A stretch of 64,000 nt of DNA from Parascedosporium putredinis (taxonomy: Eukaryota > Ascomycota > Sordariomycetes > Microascales > Microascaceae): NCBI GenBank assembly GCA_949357655.1, contig CASHTG010000008.1, forward strand, positions 124,001 through 188,000. The letters are read 5' to 3'. The position numbers and the translations under genes are program-made. Shown here one piece after another: positions 53,909-64,000 of the stretch; position 1 is the stretch's first letter, and each line of letters begins with the position of its first letter. A model generated the notes under the pieces. That model did no database searches. It was given only the letters and a program-made list of their open reading frames with translations, and was not told where the DNA came from.

Positions 53909-56527
53909 TCACGAACCCCCAAGATACGTCCTCACATCCCCCACCGCCTCCCTCGCCATCTTCTTGAGCAGCGTCCTCTCGTCCGCCTCCCTAAACTTGT
54001 CCCACGTATCCAGGCCCTCCGTCGCCTGTATGCTCAGCGTCTCGTACCCTTGCTTAATCACCTCGGCCACCTGTAGGCTCGTCAGCTGACCGCCCTTGCT
54101 CCGCTTGCCGCCCCCTTCCGCCAGCATCTGCTTGTAGTGCGTGCTGACGCTGATGAGCGTGTCAATCGAGTTGCTGTTTCTGCTTCCCAGCCCAAAGTTG
54201 GTCTTGAACTTGGTCAGTACCTCCCCGTCTCCACCACCTTGTAGAACAGGTCGTCGTACGCCGCCGGCGTTGGTAGGAACGACTCGCCCGCCGATAGCGC
54301 CAGCGCCAAAACGTTGACCACATGGTCTAGAAGCGTCCCCACGTTGGGCAGGTCCTTGACATCCGCCGTGTACGTCGTCAGGAACCGGATGAGTGAGAGC
54401 AGCGACCGAAACAGCTCCCCCAATGGTATACCAGCCGCGTCTTGGTCCGCGACATGTACGATATCGCGCGCAGCGTGATGCCCATGCAGAGCGTGTAGAG
54501 CCCCACGTCCAAACGCCGCCGCAGGTTGTGGTTGATGCCGTCAATCATCACGTCGAGGAGCGCTGCCACGAGGGCCCGTTCGCCCTTGACCACCGGTAGG
54601 TAGGGTTGGCGTTGGCGGCATAGTCGCACCGTCGTCTTGCTCTGGTCGCTGCATAGGCGCTTGCAGATGGCGGCGTCTTCGACCAGGAGTCGGAACACCA
54701 TGAGGTTGAGGTGCGAGTAATGCGTCGTCCGTGATGAGAGGTAGGCATGGTGGAGGAGGTACGAAGTGAGGGAGAGATAGCTGGCAAATGGCTGTTCGCT
54801 CTCCTTTTCCGCGGGGAGTGTTACAAGATTCATGCAAAACAGCTTGTTCGCGTGCGTAAAGTCATACGTGGCAAGCAGAGTCGCAGCCTCCGCACCGGGC
54901 CTATATTACGAGCAGGTTAGTCCCCTTGCCCTGCAAGTTGGGTAAAGAAAGGTGAGAGGAAGAAAGATCACAGGCGCGCAACCAACCCTCCCTTGGTACT
55001 TACAGATCCGTGAACATCTTCTTCATTGTTTCGGCATCAAACACTGCCTTCTTCTTTTCCACCTTCTTCCCCGGTGCGATGGCCCCCAACCCAATCATGT
55101 TGAGGGTGCTGCTCAGGGTCCACGCCTCGGGCAAGTCGTCCTGCACCTCGATATACTGGGCTCTTAGCCCTTGGCAAGTCGTCCCCATGCTATGAATAAT
55201 CTTCTGTATTGTCGCCTCGTTGACAAAGTCACTCAAGCGCAGCTGGTAGGGATTCTGAAACTCAAATTTGTTGTAGTTGGAGAGGAGACTGAGGAGGAGG
55301 AAAGGCTGGATGATGGATTGAGGGGATTCGCAATCGCTGACGAACTGGCCGAGATAATCTCGTTAGCATTGAGGTGGCCTTGGAAAACCCCATTGGCATC
55401 GCCATCGATCACTCATACCTTCATTATGGAGGGAAAGAGGTCTCGTTGGATAAGATATGTCAAGAGCGAGGTTTGATGCGCACCAGCCGTGAAGGCCAGC
55501 AGGACCTCGACGGCCTTTTGCCTCAACTCAACTGCATTTCCCACCCTCTTGTCAGTACGCGCTCATCGGAAAGAGCTAACCAACGACAATGCACATACAA
55601 GGCTTCTTCTTCGAGCGTATGATGCCATCCAAAACCCCGACGAACTCGGTCAGGACGGAATCGACGCTATCGATGCCCGCGAGCAGCGTGATGATATCGG
55701 AGCTCGGATGCGCATACTTTTTCGAGAGGACACACGAGAAGAAAAGGGCGAGCGTCTAGATTTGTACCAATAGTTAGAGATCGCTTCTCTTGGAAGAACG
55801 CGGGGTGCACCACCGCGGGCCTAAAGCCAAGACAGAAGAGGGAAAGGGAGAAACAAACGTCGAGAGAGTGTATATCCGCATCATTCTTGCCCGTCTTCGC
55901 CGCGGCCATGGCCTCGGAAAAGAGCGACCGCGTCTGCCCCTCCAGATGGAGGAGGTCGCCCGGCTTCACCCCATCGAGAATGCGCTTGAGCGCCGGCCTG
56001 TCCGGTCGCAAGAGGAAGAATTCACGCCAGAAGCCTTCCGACTTTTCGTAATCGTCATCGTCCTAATTCCGGGGTAAGAAAACAGTCCGTGGTGTCAGCG
56101 ATTTGTGTATAATGAGGAAAAAAAGGGCCCGTTGCTTCGACTTCGGTGGTGTAGCGTGGCCGCGACAGAGAAAGAGGGCGAGGGGGGTTGAGTTGGCCCT
56201 TGATCGCCTCGACTTTAATCGTGAAGCGCGGGGTTTTCGCAAGCGTCTAGACATACCTATGCACGAGGCGAGTAAAAGTTAGCAGCGCATTCCCTTTGTG
56301 TTGGTACAGCTGCCCTGTTGACCACCGACAAGTGTGATGACTCTCCGGTCTAGTCGAGAGACTCCGAAGCTCCCATCGACGTGGGCATCCGTACGTGGGG
56401 TAAAATGTAAGGGAAAAGGGTACGATATCAAGACCAAGCATACCTTGAACAGAGATTCGTAGAGCTGCACAACCTTGGGCTGGAACACCTCGGGCGGGAG
56501 CTGCCTCGTCAGAGGAGACGGCTCCAT
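53909..56527 (-). CDS. ARMH3/C10orf76-like protein (DUF1741)
   Basis: The human homologue ARMH3 is an armadillo-like helical protein at the Golgi that binds GBF1 and PI4KB; the fungal members are uncharacterised. Six exons can be joined: introns 56063-56443, 55756-55858, 55532-55598, 55345-55418 and 54901-55003. The product is about 700 aa and largely alpha-helical. Conserved blocks are SEGFWREFFLLRPDR, KPGDLLHLEGQ, LSKKYAHPSSDIITLLAG with FVGVLDGIIR, ELRQKAVEVLLAFTAGAHQTS, NYNKFEFQNPYQLRL, and the C-terminal TWDKFREADERTLLKKMAR. Frame breaks near 54421 and 54225 each need one G. MEPSPLTRQLPPEVF is the start. The first intron is unusual (see findings). Confidence 0.85.
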
Positions 56528-58637
56528 CGTAGCTCTTTTCCAGCTCTCTCTCGCGGGCGGTTGGTGACCAAGAGCAAGACTAGACCCTCGGAAAACAAAC
56601 CACTGTCGCGATTGTTTTCTCTTTTTTTCCCACCCGGTATATTAGAGGGTGTGCTCTCTCCTTCCTCCCTTTTCCCGCCCTTGTTTTCTCTTGCTTCCTT
56701 CTCTTCCCGTCTCGACGGCACGCGCGCTTCCTGTCGGTTAGGAAAGGGGGAAGGGGGAGGGAAAAAGAGGACGATTGCTCTAGCGGTTTTCCGTCTGCCG
56801 AGGTGGTGCTGGTTCAGGGAAGTTGCGAATTTCTGTGCTCAGCCTCGTCCTCCCATATCTTTTTTTTTTTCCTTTCTTTCGCCAAGGGGCTTGAGCTTGC
56901 GCTATCGCAGACCACGATTCGACCCCATCATTTCCTAAAGGGGGCGGCGTTCTTTCCAACGGCGGGGCGGGTTCCCCTTGCACTTTACGTCACAGTGTGA
57001 GTTTGTCCCTTCTCGAACTCATCACTTCCTTCAACGCTTGAGAGGCTCTTACCTCCGCCATGCAGGTAGCACACGACAATGTCAATATATCAATCAAGGG
57101 CAATAATTATAGCTCTTGTTCAAAATATCGGGTAACGCTGGCCAAGAGGTTGAATAATGCCGATATTAAGACTTGGGTCGCCGTGCAATATCAGGTAACC
57201 AGGAAATCAGAGATTAAACTAGATAAATTGGTGGGAAAGCTCCCAGTGAAGGCGCCATTGGAGCTGTAATCTTTATTCCCCTCGAAACAATTCCCTTCTC
57301 TCAAAGTGAAACCAAGCCTTTGTGGAGGGGGTTCTCGGGGCTTTACGATCTCAACGTATTATCACGGGATATGGTCTCGAGGCTGGAGAGACTATTTTGA
57401 AGCGAAGGGTAAAGGACCAGGTTCAACACCAGGACAAACAAACTTCCGCCCCCTTGCGATCTGCGGCTGATCTCTCTTCCCAAAGTCCCGAGACTTGTGT
57501 CCAGCCCAGGGCCAACTTTTGATGCTCAGCACCAATTTTTGGTTAGCGTCCCTGGGCCGGCCTCCCCTGTCACTCAGGGGTTTCTCATTCAATTTTGGGA
57601 TGACAGTTGACAGGACTCGGCGATTGCCGAGAAACATCAACTGGGGTTTATTTCTCCCCATCAAGAACCGAAACAAAAAGATAACGCACGTTCACAAACA
57701 CTGCACAAAGAATTTGAAGCTCAGAGTAATCTCAACTGGGGCCAAATTGTATCTTGAATCTATAAAGAGAAAGACGAGGAAAAGAGATTGCAACCGATTC
57801 CAATAGAACGGTGCTAGCGCTGGCGCTGGCTATACTATAAAATGATAAGTGCGGTAAGTAAAGGAGGAGCTGTCGTATATGCCAAATGGAAGCAAGCCCC
57901 TTGGGAGGAAAAATCCGCGACAGAGAGAACAAGAGATCAAGGCTACAGAAAAAAGAACGCCAATCTACCAAAGATCCTTCGTGTCCAGGTTTGCAAAGCG
58001 CACGGCCATGCCACAATAAGTGAAGAGGAAAGACGCAAGCAAAACGGAGTCCCAGCCGGATGGAAGCGAAGCCCATCATAGCGGAAACCGGAACATAACC
58101 TGTTGGGAAAGATGTCGCACGCTTCAGACCAAACGAAGCAAGTAATAACCAAGAAAATCCATCTAAGCCAGGGCGCCCAATTATCCAAGTCGAGTTGTAA
58201 GGAAAAAGAGCCGAGCAAACGCTATGAGATTTGAAATAACAAGACGAGATTGAAGACCCCGGCGCATGGGGAAGAAAAAGGAAAAGGAAAAAGCGGTAAA
58301 AGAAGTGGTGCCATGTCGGAAGAGCCATTGCGTTCGGATAGAGGGGACGCGCAGGCTGACTGACAAAAGGTCAAACCTCGCATGTGAGTCGGGTAAAACA
58401 CCTATGACGCCCCGGTAGGGGAATTCGGCACGGAAAAAGGAAGGCCTTGATCACGGGCCAAGGGAAAAGTAGTGCATTGTCCTCCGGTTCTTAACAAGAC
58501 GTCTGGATCGGGAGGCGCGGATGAGTGACGAAGACAAGCTCCGAGAAAAAGAAATATGCCCGGGGTACCGAAACCATTGCTGGAATCTCTCAACAAGCAA
58601 GGGGTGGTGGTGTACATTCGCCAACCACTCAGCGGGC
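56528..58637. other. Intergenic between two minus-strand genes
   Basis: 56528-56800 should hold the ARMH3-like promoter. No family is recognised in the 57.0-58.6 kb frames. No RNA gene is seen. Confidence 0.45.
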
Positions 58638-60471
58638 TTAAGCCATCAAGCTACCCTCCGGCCGGGGCCGGCCCCGAACGCCGGGCGAGAGTTCGTCGAG
58701 GTCATCCTGAGCTCTCGCCCAGTTGTGCACGTAAGCCTTGAGGGCCCTCCACCGAGCGCACCTTCCGGGCTCCGGTAGCTTCTCAACCTCGTCGTCCCAG
58801 ATGAGGCCTTTGGCGAGAATGGCAGCGTCATCGCGACGCATGTCGTCCAGGCCCAGTCCCAGTCCTGTTGTGCCGCTGAGCTCCTCGTCAAACGCCCTTG
58901 CTGAGGCGGGATAGCTGAGGAGAGGTAGTTGTAGACCTGCGTGATAAAGTGGTCATCAAACTCAGTAGCGATGCGTCGCTCCTTCTCCTCCACCGACATC
59001 CTGCGTCCCACCCGTGACCAATCTACCGATGTTACTGGAGAGGGAGAACGGCAGATGGAGGCGCTTCCGAGGCTTTGAAAGGGGCTGAGTCCCCGGGTCT
59101 GGCTCATGGTCGGGGCCCGGCTGGATGCACGGGAAGAGGCCCGGGTGGCGCAGTTGCCCCACAAACCCGCTGTAACTGGGGTAGCGGGGGAGAGAGCACG
59201 GCACGCTGCTCAGGCTCGGCAGCTCGACGCTCTCTCTGGACAATAGACAGGTAAGAGCATGAGTCGGTGACGGACTCAAGGGCGAGGGCATGAGGCTGCG
59301 ACTCGAGAACCGAGGCGCACGTGATGCTCATGGCACCTTCGACCGCTGCTCTCTGCTGCTCTTCAGCCGAGTTGTAGCAATATCCGCCCCAAAGGCCCGA
59401 CTTCTGTGTCAGGTCTCGGCGGCCCTCCTCAAAGGCGCGGAGTGTATAGGGAAGGTCAGTCGAGAGCCTGCAGGGTTCGGGCGAGTGGCACCGAGGAAAG
59501 ACAATGTTGTCTCCTAGCAACGGCGGCGAAGCAGCCCTTCGCATAATCTCAAACTCCATATCGACACTCTCATCTTCCTGGGGTTCGGCGCAGATGGCGC
59601 GGGCAATCCCTCCTTGTTCCTTGTGGAGCTTGCGGGGCTTGGGGGCAACAATCTGAATGTCGGCGTGCGGCTTGTCCTCGGTAGGGACAGGCACAGACGC
59701 GGGCGCGCACTGAAGCTCTTCCTTGGCGGGGACGGCGGTGGCGGCGGGGCGTCTTCGACATGGACCTTTTCCCTATACCAGTCGATGCTCTCGGGCTCAG
59801 ACTCGACATCCCTGACGTCCGAGACCTCGGAATCGATCGGTTCATGGTGTTGAACTTGCCAAGCTCTCACTTTTGCTCGGCATGCTCCTGCATAACCTTG
59901 TGCCACCAGCCGAGGTCAGTGGACCTCCGCCTCAAGCCCGCACCCCTACCGCGCACACGGCGGCGGGTATAGCTGGGCTGAGCCGAAAACCGAGACTCTG
60001 AGGCTGTTGTCTCGCTGTCGCTCTCGCGAGAGTAGAAGTGGTTTGCGGCACCCTCACGGGCTCGGTTGCTGGGAAACGCGGCCAGGGCTGCTTCATGGAG
60101 CTGACGCTCGGCTCGGCGGGCGGCGAGTTCGAGGAGGAAATCGTCTTCGGATTCGTGCTCATGGTCGTCGGCGGCGAGCGGAGGGGCGGCGGTAGGCACT
60201 GTTTCCTCCGGCGGGCCGGCGCTTAGTCTTGGTACCCGACTGCTTGGGCCGGGCGTAGGGGTATCGTCGGCTCGGTCGGTGAGCCGGGGCAGACCCACGT
60301 CACCATCCCGGCGGCCTCGTCGCATGGTGTCGAGGGGTTGGGGAGCGTAACGCCTCAGTGGACGGAGGGAGCTGGATTCCAGGGTGTCGGGGAACCGGAG
60401 CGGGGAGAGGCGTCGGGGGTGAGTTCCGGCATCGGGAGGAAAGAAGACTTAGAAGTGGTCTTGGCGGCCAT
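58638..60471 (-). CDS. Conserved fungal protein of unknown function, LisH-like segment
   Basis: I do not know a function, but the blocks match a protein conserved in filamentous fungi. The product is about 610 aa with no intron seen. The N-terminal half is low-complexity (MAAKTTSKSSFLPMPELTPD, Ser/Pro/Glu-rich) with a GWWHKVMQEHAE block and acidic stretches. The central part has VDMEFEIMRRAASPPLLG and NIVFPRCHSPEP. Near the C-terminus comes an Arg/Glu-rich helix (MSVEEKERRIATEFDDHF), then ITQVYNYLS followed in the next frame by YPASARAFDEEL, which resembles a LisH dimerisation motif. It ends in ARWRALKAYVHNWAR and GVRGRPRPEG. The frame breaks at several places in C/G runs. The ATG at 60471 was chosen because it reads into the next frame over a single indel near 60355. 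Confidence 0.7.
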
Positions 60472-63400
60472 GTTGGCGGAAAGGTGGGCGAGGGGGAAAG
60501 GTGGAAATAGCGGTTTTGCGAGAACCAGATCGGGAGGTGTCGTTTACGTCGAGATTCGGGGACGAGAGGAACGTGGACTCCATCTAAATCGGGAGAGATT
60601 AAAGCGTCCTTGATTAGAGGCGCCGAAGGGCATGGACAATTCTCGCGAGGACCGAGAACCGTTTGAAGCCATAGAACTGCACTTCTGGCAAGCTGGGAAT
60701 GGGTATAGTCGTGGCGAGGCTAGAGCAGGCAGTGCGGCTGTCGCCTGTTTGCAGCAGGAGGAGGACGGAGTCGTCTTATATTGATGAGCGAGTAGATATG
60801 GAGAGTATTCCGCCTCCACGATATCTGGGGTAAGCATGGAACACAAAGAGTTGATCGTGTATAAGATGGTGGTTGCGGAGCAAAGTGGTGATTGCTACTG
60901 CTGAAAGAAAGGCTAGTGGTCTGAAAACAGGAGGGGAGGGAAGAAGGATGGAGGATCTTGAAGTTGAGGAGGCGCTTGAAGGATAATATTGGGCAAGCTG
61001 GGAAGGTACAAGACGCGGAATGGAGAGACGGCAGCCAAGCGGTGGTCAAGTGCAGAAAGGCGAAGCAATTCAAATCAAAGCGAAGCAAAGTAAACGCAGG
61101 GCCCGTCAATTCTAATGGACAGGGAACAAGTATTATCGACCTGCCTAAAAGTCCAAGACCGAACCCAAAAACGACACCAAGACCCAAGAACCCTCCTCTC
61201 TCCGCTCCACTCGATTCCAGTACAAAGTACGTGGATCCAGAACAGGCATTTACGAGCGTATTGCAGAAATATCAAAAGGGGCGGCCGTTCGGCTGAGGGT
61301 ATTACCACAAGCGCACGTACCGGTCTGACAGTGGAGCAGGAGCGATGCCAAGTAGTTCTAGTGTAGTGGATGCGTCGACGGTGTATGACGAAGGTGCGAC
61401 CGAATTCTCGCCCGGGTACCCGAACACTACATTCCCAGTTTTTTTCTTTCTTTTCTGCTTCTTCAGGAAGTCGCTTCTTCTTTCGGCCTTGGGCGTAGCC
61501 TATTGGTTACCTTGGTAGAGGGGAAATGGCTGAAGCCGTGGTACCTGTACCTATACAGTGCGCTGGAAAAAGCACAGCCTCCAGCCAACGCAAGCCGTGC
61601 AGACGTCAGCCGAACAGGTCAGCCCGAAGATAACAATGACTTGTGGACATTGCCGGACCCAGGTCAGGACAGGGCCAGCCCCCGTCGCCGGGCAGCTGGG
61701 CCAAACAGGAGCCCTGTCAGCAGTGTCAGCAGCTCTCAGGCACAGGCTCTGGACAATATTAACTTGGAGTGGGTTGGGCGTATCTGCGCTGAATGTGGTA
61801 ACCAATACGATACTGGAGATTGAAATCAGGAGCAAAGACACGGGCTCCCTCCTGATCGCACTGTGACGGTACTTGTACCTCTGAGCCGACCATTCCCCGT
61901 TTTTCGTCCTTTTGGTTTTCCTTGGCCATTCCAGACTTTCCACGCACCTTCTCTTCTGGATCCCAACCGGAAAACCAAACCCTGGCCGCTGAAGTCTGTG
62001 TGGTCAAATGGATGTAGTCATGTCTCGATCTGTCGAATGTCTCCCAACGTGTTTGGCCAGAGAGGTGGCACAATCGTCTGCCCACTGCCAGCACCTCCTC
62101 GCCCGAGAAGAAAGTTCTCGCGCTTGAGGATGTTGTCGCCCTCTTTTGTTTGTCCTTTTCGTCCCCTCTTGTCACAGATTGCTGGTGGGCTTCATTCCTC
62201 TCAAAGAAAGAGTACGTGCACTTTGTTGCACCATTGTACGGAATGCCGATGAATCCGCCAACTATTACGAAGCCATCGTTGGGACTAGACCGACTCGAGA
62301 CCAAGTCGAGACTAGGCAAAGTCAGAAGAGGCCCGCTCCAACACTTGTCGGGAAGGGGCTAATTATGCAGTCGTATCGACGGAAGGATGCGGCGAATATC
62401 GGGATGGGCGATTGCAGGGGTTGCGTCGGTTGCTGCATCGAAGAGTCGGCCCCAGCCACTCTCCCTGCCCAACCAGCCCAGACTCGATTCCGGCTGCCCA
62501 ATCCAGTCGCCGGAAAGCTCGAAAAGCGTCGACCCCGGTTGGCCTTGGAAGGCCCATCGCCCATTCGTCGCCTTTTCCCAACCGTGAGACGGCCTAGAAC
62601 TGCAGAATGACGAAAGGCGAGGGTTTGGGAGGATTCGGAGAAGGAGATCATGACTACGACGATGTGGCAACAGAAACAGAGTTGGGGTTGGGCTAACACT
62701 AGAGTTGCTCCATCTAGATCTTCTGTACGATTGAAGCCGGGAAAAATGGGGTGGTCCCAAAATAAAAAGGAAGAAAAAGGGGTCGAAAAAGTCTTAAAAA
62801 GGCCCGCAAAACACGGCACCTTGACATTGGCTGTGATGTCAGGAGACGGTGATGTCGGCTTCGTCTTCCGGTCAGCAAGCAAAAATCCCGCTTCATGTTG
62901 ATTCCAGCATATGAAATTCACCAGTCTCGGACGGGACCACCCGCGTTCTCTTGCCGTTTGCATTAACACCTCTCTCGTTTTTACATGTCCATCCCGGGCG
63001 GCTCTTCCTCAATTCTCTTCTGCTTCTCTCTTCTTTTTTTGTCCTCAAAGATTCTTTTTCCGGTCGGGAGGTATCATTGGGCTTCATTTACAGAAGGGGA
63101 TCAAGGGTGCCGCTGCGCTGACCATCTGTTTCGAACCCGCTTGTATCAATGTGTCTTGCCACGTCGATCTGGCCTCACTGCTCTGGCCATTTCTCTACGG
63201 AATGGCACAAAGGATCCCATTCGCAAAGAGGTAGCAGCAGCATTTGATCCTCGGTTGGGCTGCAATGAAGCTCCCAGTGGACCCACCTTTGGTGCTTGAG
63301 ACAAGGGGACCAGGTCGAAAAATGCCCTCCATTGTTGACGGTCGAGAGCAGTATCTCGACTTCCCGAACCGAACCGGATCTGGACGGAACCGACGAGTGG

Positions 63401-64000
63401 GCAACCGAGCAAATAATCGATGCAGAAACGAGAACAGAAGAGAAAATGAAATTACGACTTCATGATGTGGCATTTCCAAGTCATATCACACACGGCGTAC
63501 TACTGATACGTATCGCGTCAATTTACCTTTTTCGTAGCTTGATCGTGTCCTGAATGACACTGTGATTCGCGCCATTTATTCGTTTAGGTCCTTACTCGCG
63601 AAGCCATTAAACTCAGGTCCGGGCCCAATATCGCTCAAGAGGCTTTTGCCAGAGGCCAACTCAGAAGCCACCGTGATGGGCCAAAGACGAAAATACCGCG
63701 CGGATGATCCCATGGTATACCGCCCACCCGCTCCCTTGGTTTGTAGCGTCTCCAGCATGGCACATGGAAACCAGAAGTGACTAGTGTAAAAGCAACTTCA
63801 CTTGTTTGAGAGTGGAAAAAGAAAAAAAGAAAGGGCTGTAGGTAGGTAGAGGCGCTGAATATGCGAGTCAGCCCCGGGTCGAACTTGGACACCACAAGCT
63901 TCGCTTGTTCTCCCTCGCATGGGAGGTGCATTCAAGCAAGCAAACCCTCGGAATATGGACACCTAGGGATTGGCCCACGAGTATCATATGGCTCTCCCTT
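60472..64000. other. 3.5-kb terminal region, no gene recognised
   Basis: The first 500 bp should include the promoter of the preceding minus-strand gene. The frames here, including a 106-aa one at 61503-61823, match nothing I know. No part of a neighbouring gene is recognisable at the right edge. Confidence 0.45.

Noticed and set aside
1..64000. CRISPR arrays, insertion sequences or LTR elements
   Set aside because: No regularly spaced repeats, transposase or reverse-transcriptase frames, or paired long terminal repeats were seen by reading; a genome-wide repeat search was not possible.

Overview
This window looks like nuclear DNA from a filamentous ascomycete, most likely a Sordariomycete, though that placement is inference. 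The evidence is: genes with several short introns (54 to 192 bp, one 381 bp) that use GTAAGT/GTATGT donors, CTAAC/CTGAC-type branch sites and short pyrimidine tracts; a fungal gene repertoire (BTN1, BDF1, ISA1, MGS1, a CFEM protein, a LaeA-like methyltransferase, a SesB-type NLR, plant cell-wall esterase and glucuronidase genes); and wide CT-rich intergenic regions. I support 15 protein-coding genes and no RNA genes or CRISPR arrays.

Layout. 1.7-3.1 kb (+): an App1-type phosphatidate phosphatase. 4.1-6.8 kb (+): a fungal NOD-like receptor (alpha/beta hydrolase, NB-ARC, TPR), followed to about 7.4 kb by decayed copies of its own TPR repeat. 7.9-9.4 kb (+): BTN1/CLN3. 10.1-13.2 kb (-): a secreted GH115 alpha-glucuronidase. 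17.0-18.2 kb (+): a CFEM protein with an acidic repeat stalk. 24.6-26.3 kb (+): a membrane-anchored GDSL-like protein. 27.9-29.2 kb (-): a LaeA-like methyltransferase. 36.3-39.4 kb (-): the BET protein BDF1. 43.6-44.8 kb (+): a Utp12-domain ribosome-biogenesis protein. 46.3-47.2 kb (+): a secreted CE1 esterase. 47.9-49.6 kb (-): MGS1/WRNIP1. 51.6-52.4 kb (-): ISA1. 53.9-56.5 kb (-): an ARMH3/DUF1741 protein. 58.6-60.5 kb (-): an uncharacterised fungal protein with a LisH-like segment. Large stretches (13.2-17.0, 18.2-24.6, 29.2-36.3, 39.4-43.6, 60.5-64.0 kb) show no recognisable gene.

The genes do not form a metabolic cluster. Most are housekeeping genes: ribosome biogenesis, Fe-S assembly, chromatin reading, replication-stress ATPase, vacuole/lysosome protein. 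The accessory part is the NLR, the CFEM protein, two xylan side-chain enzymes (GH115 and CE1, 33 kb apart) and the LaeA-like methyltransferase.

One property affects every reading of this window. Nearly all genes, including ones expected to be essential, carry single-base frame breaks, and most are explained by one missing base in a short homopolymer, usually C or G. I read this as uncorrected sequencing or assembly error rather than pseudogene formation. CDS coordinates therefore span from start to stop across these breaks. The clearest real decay is the TPR tail after the NLR, where the changes are C-to-T and G-to-A substitutions resembling repeat-induced point mutation (RIP).
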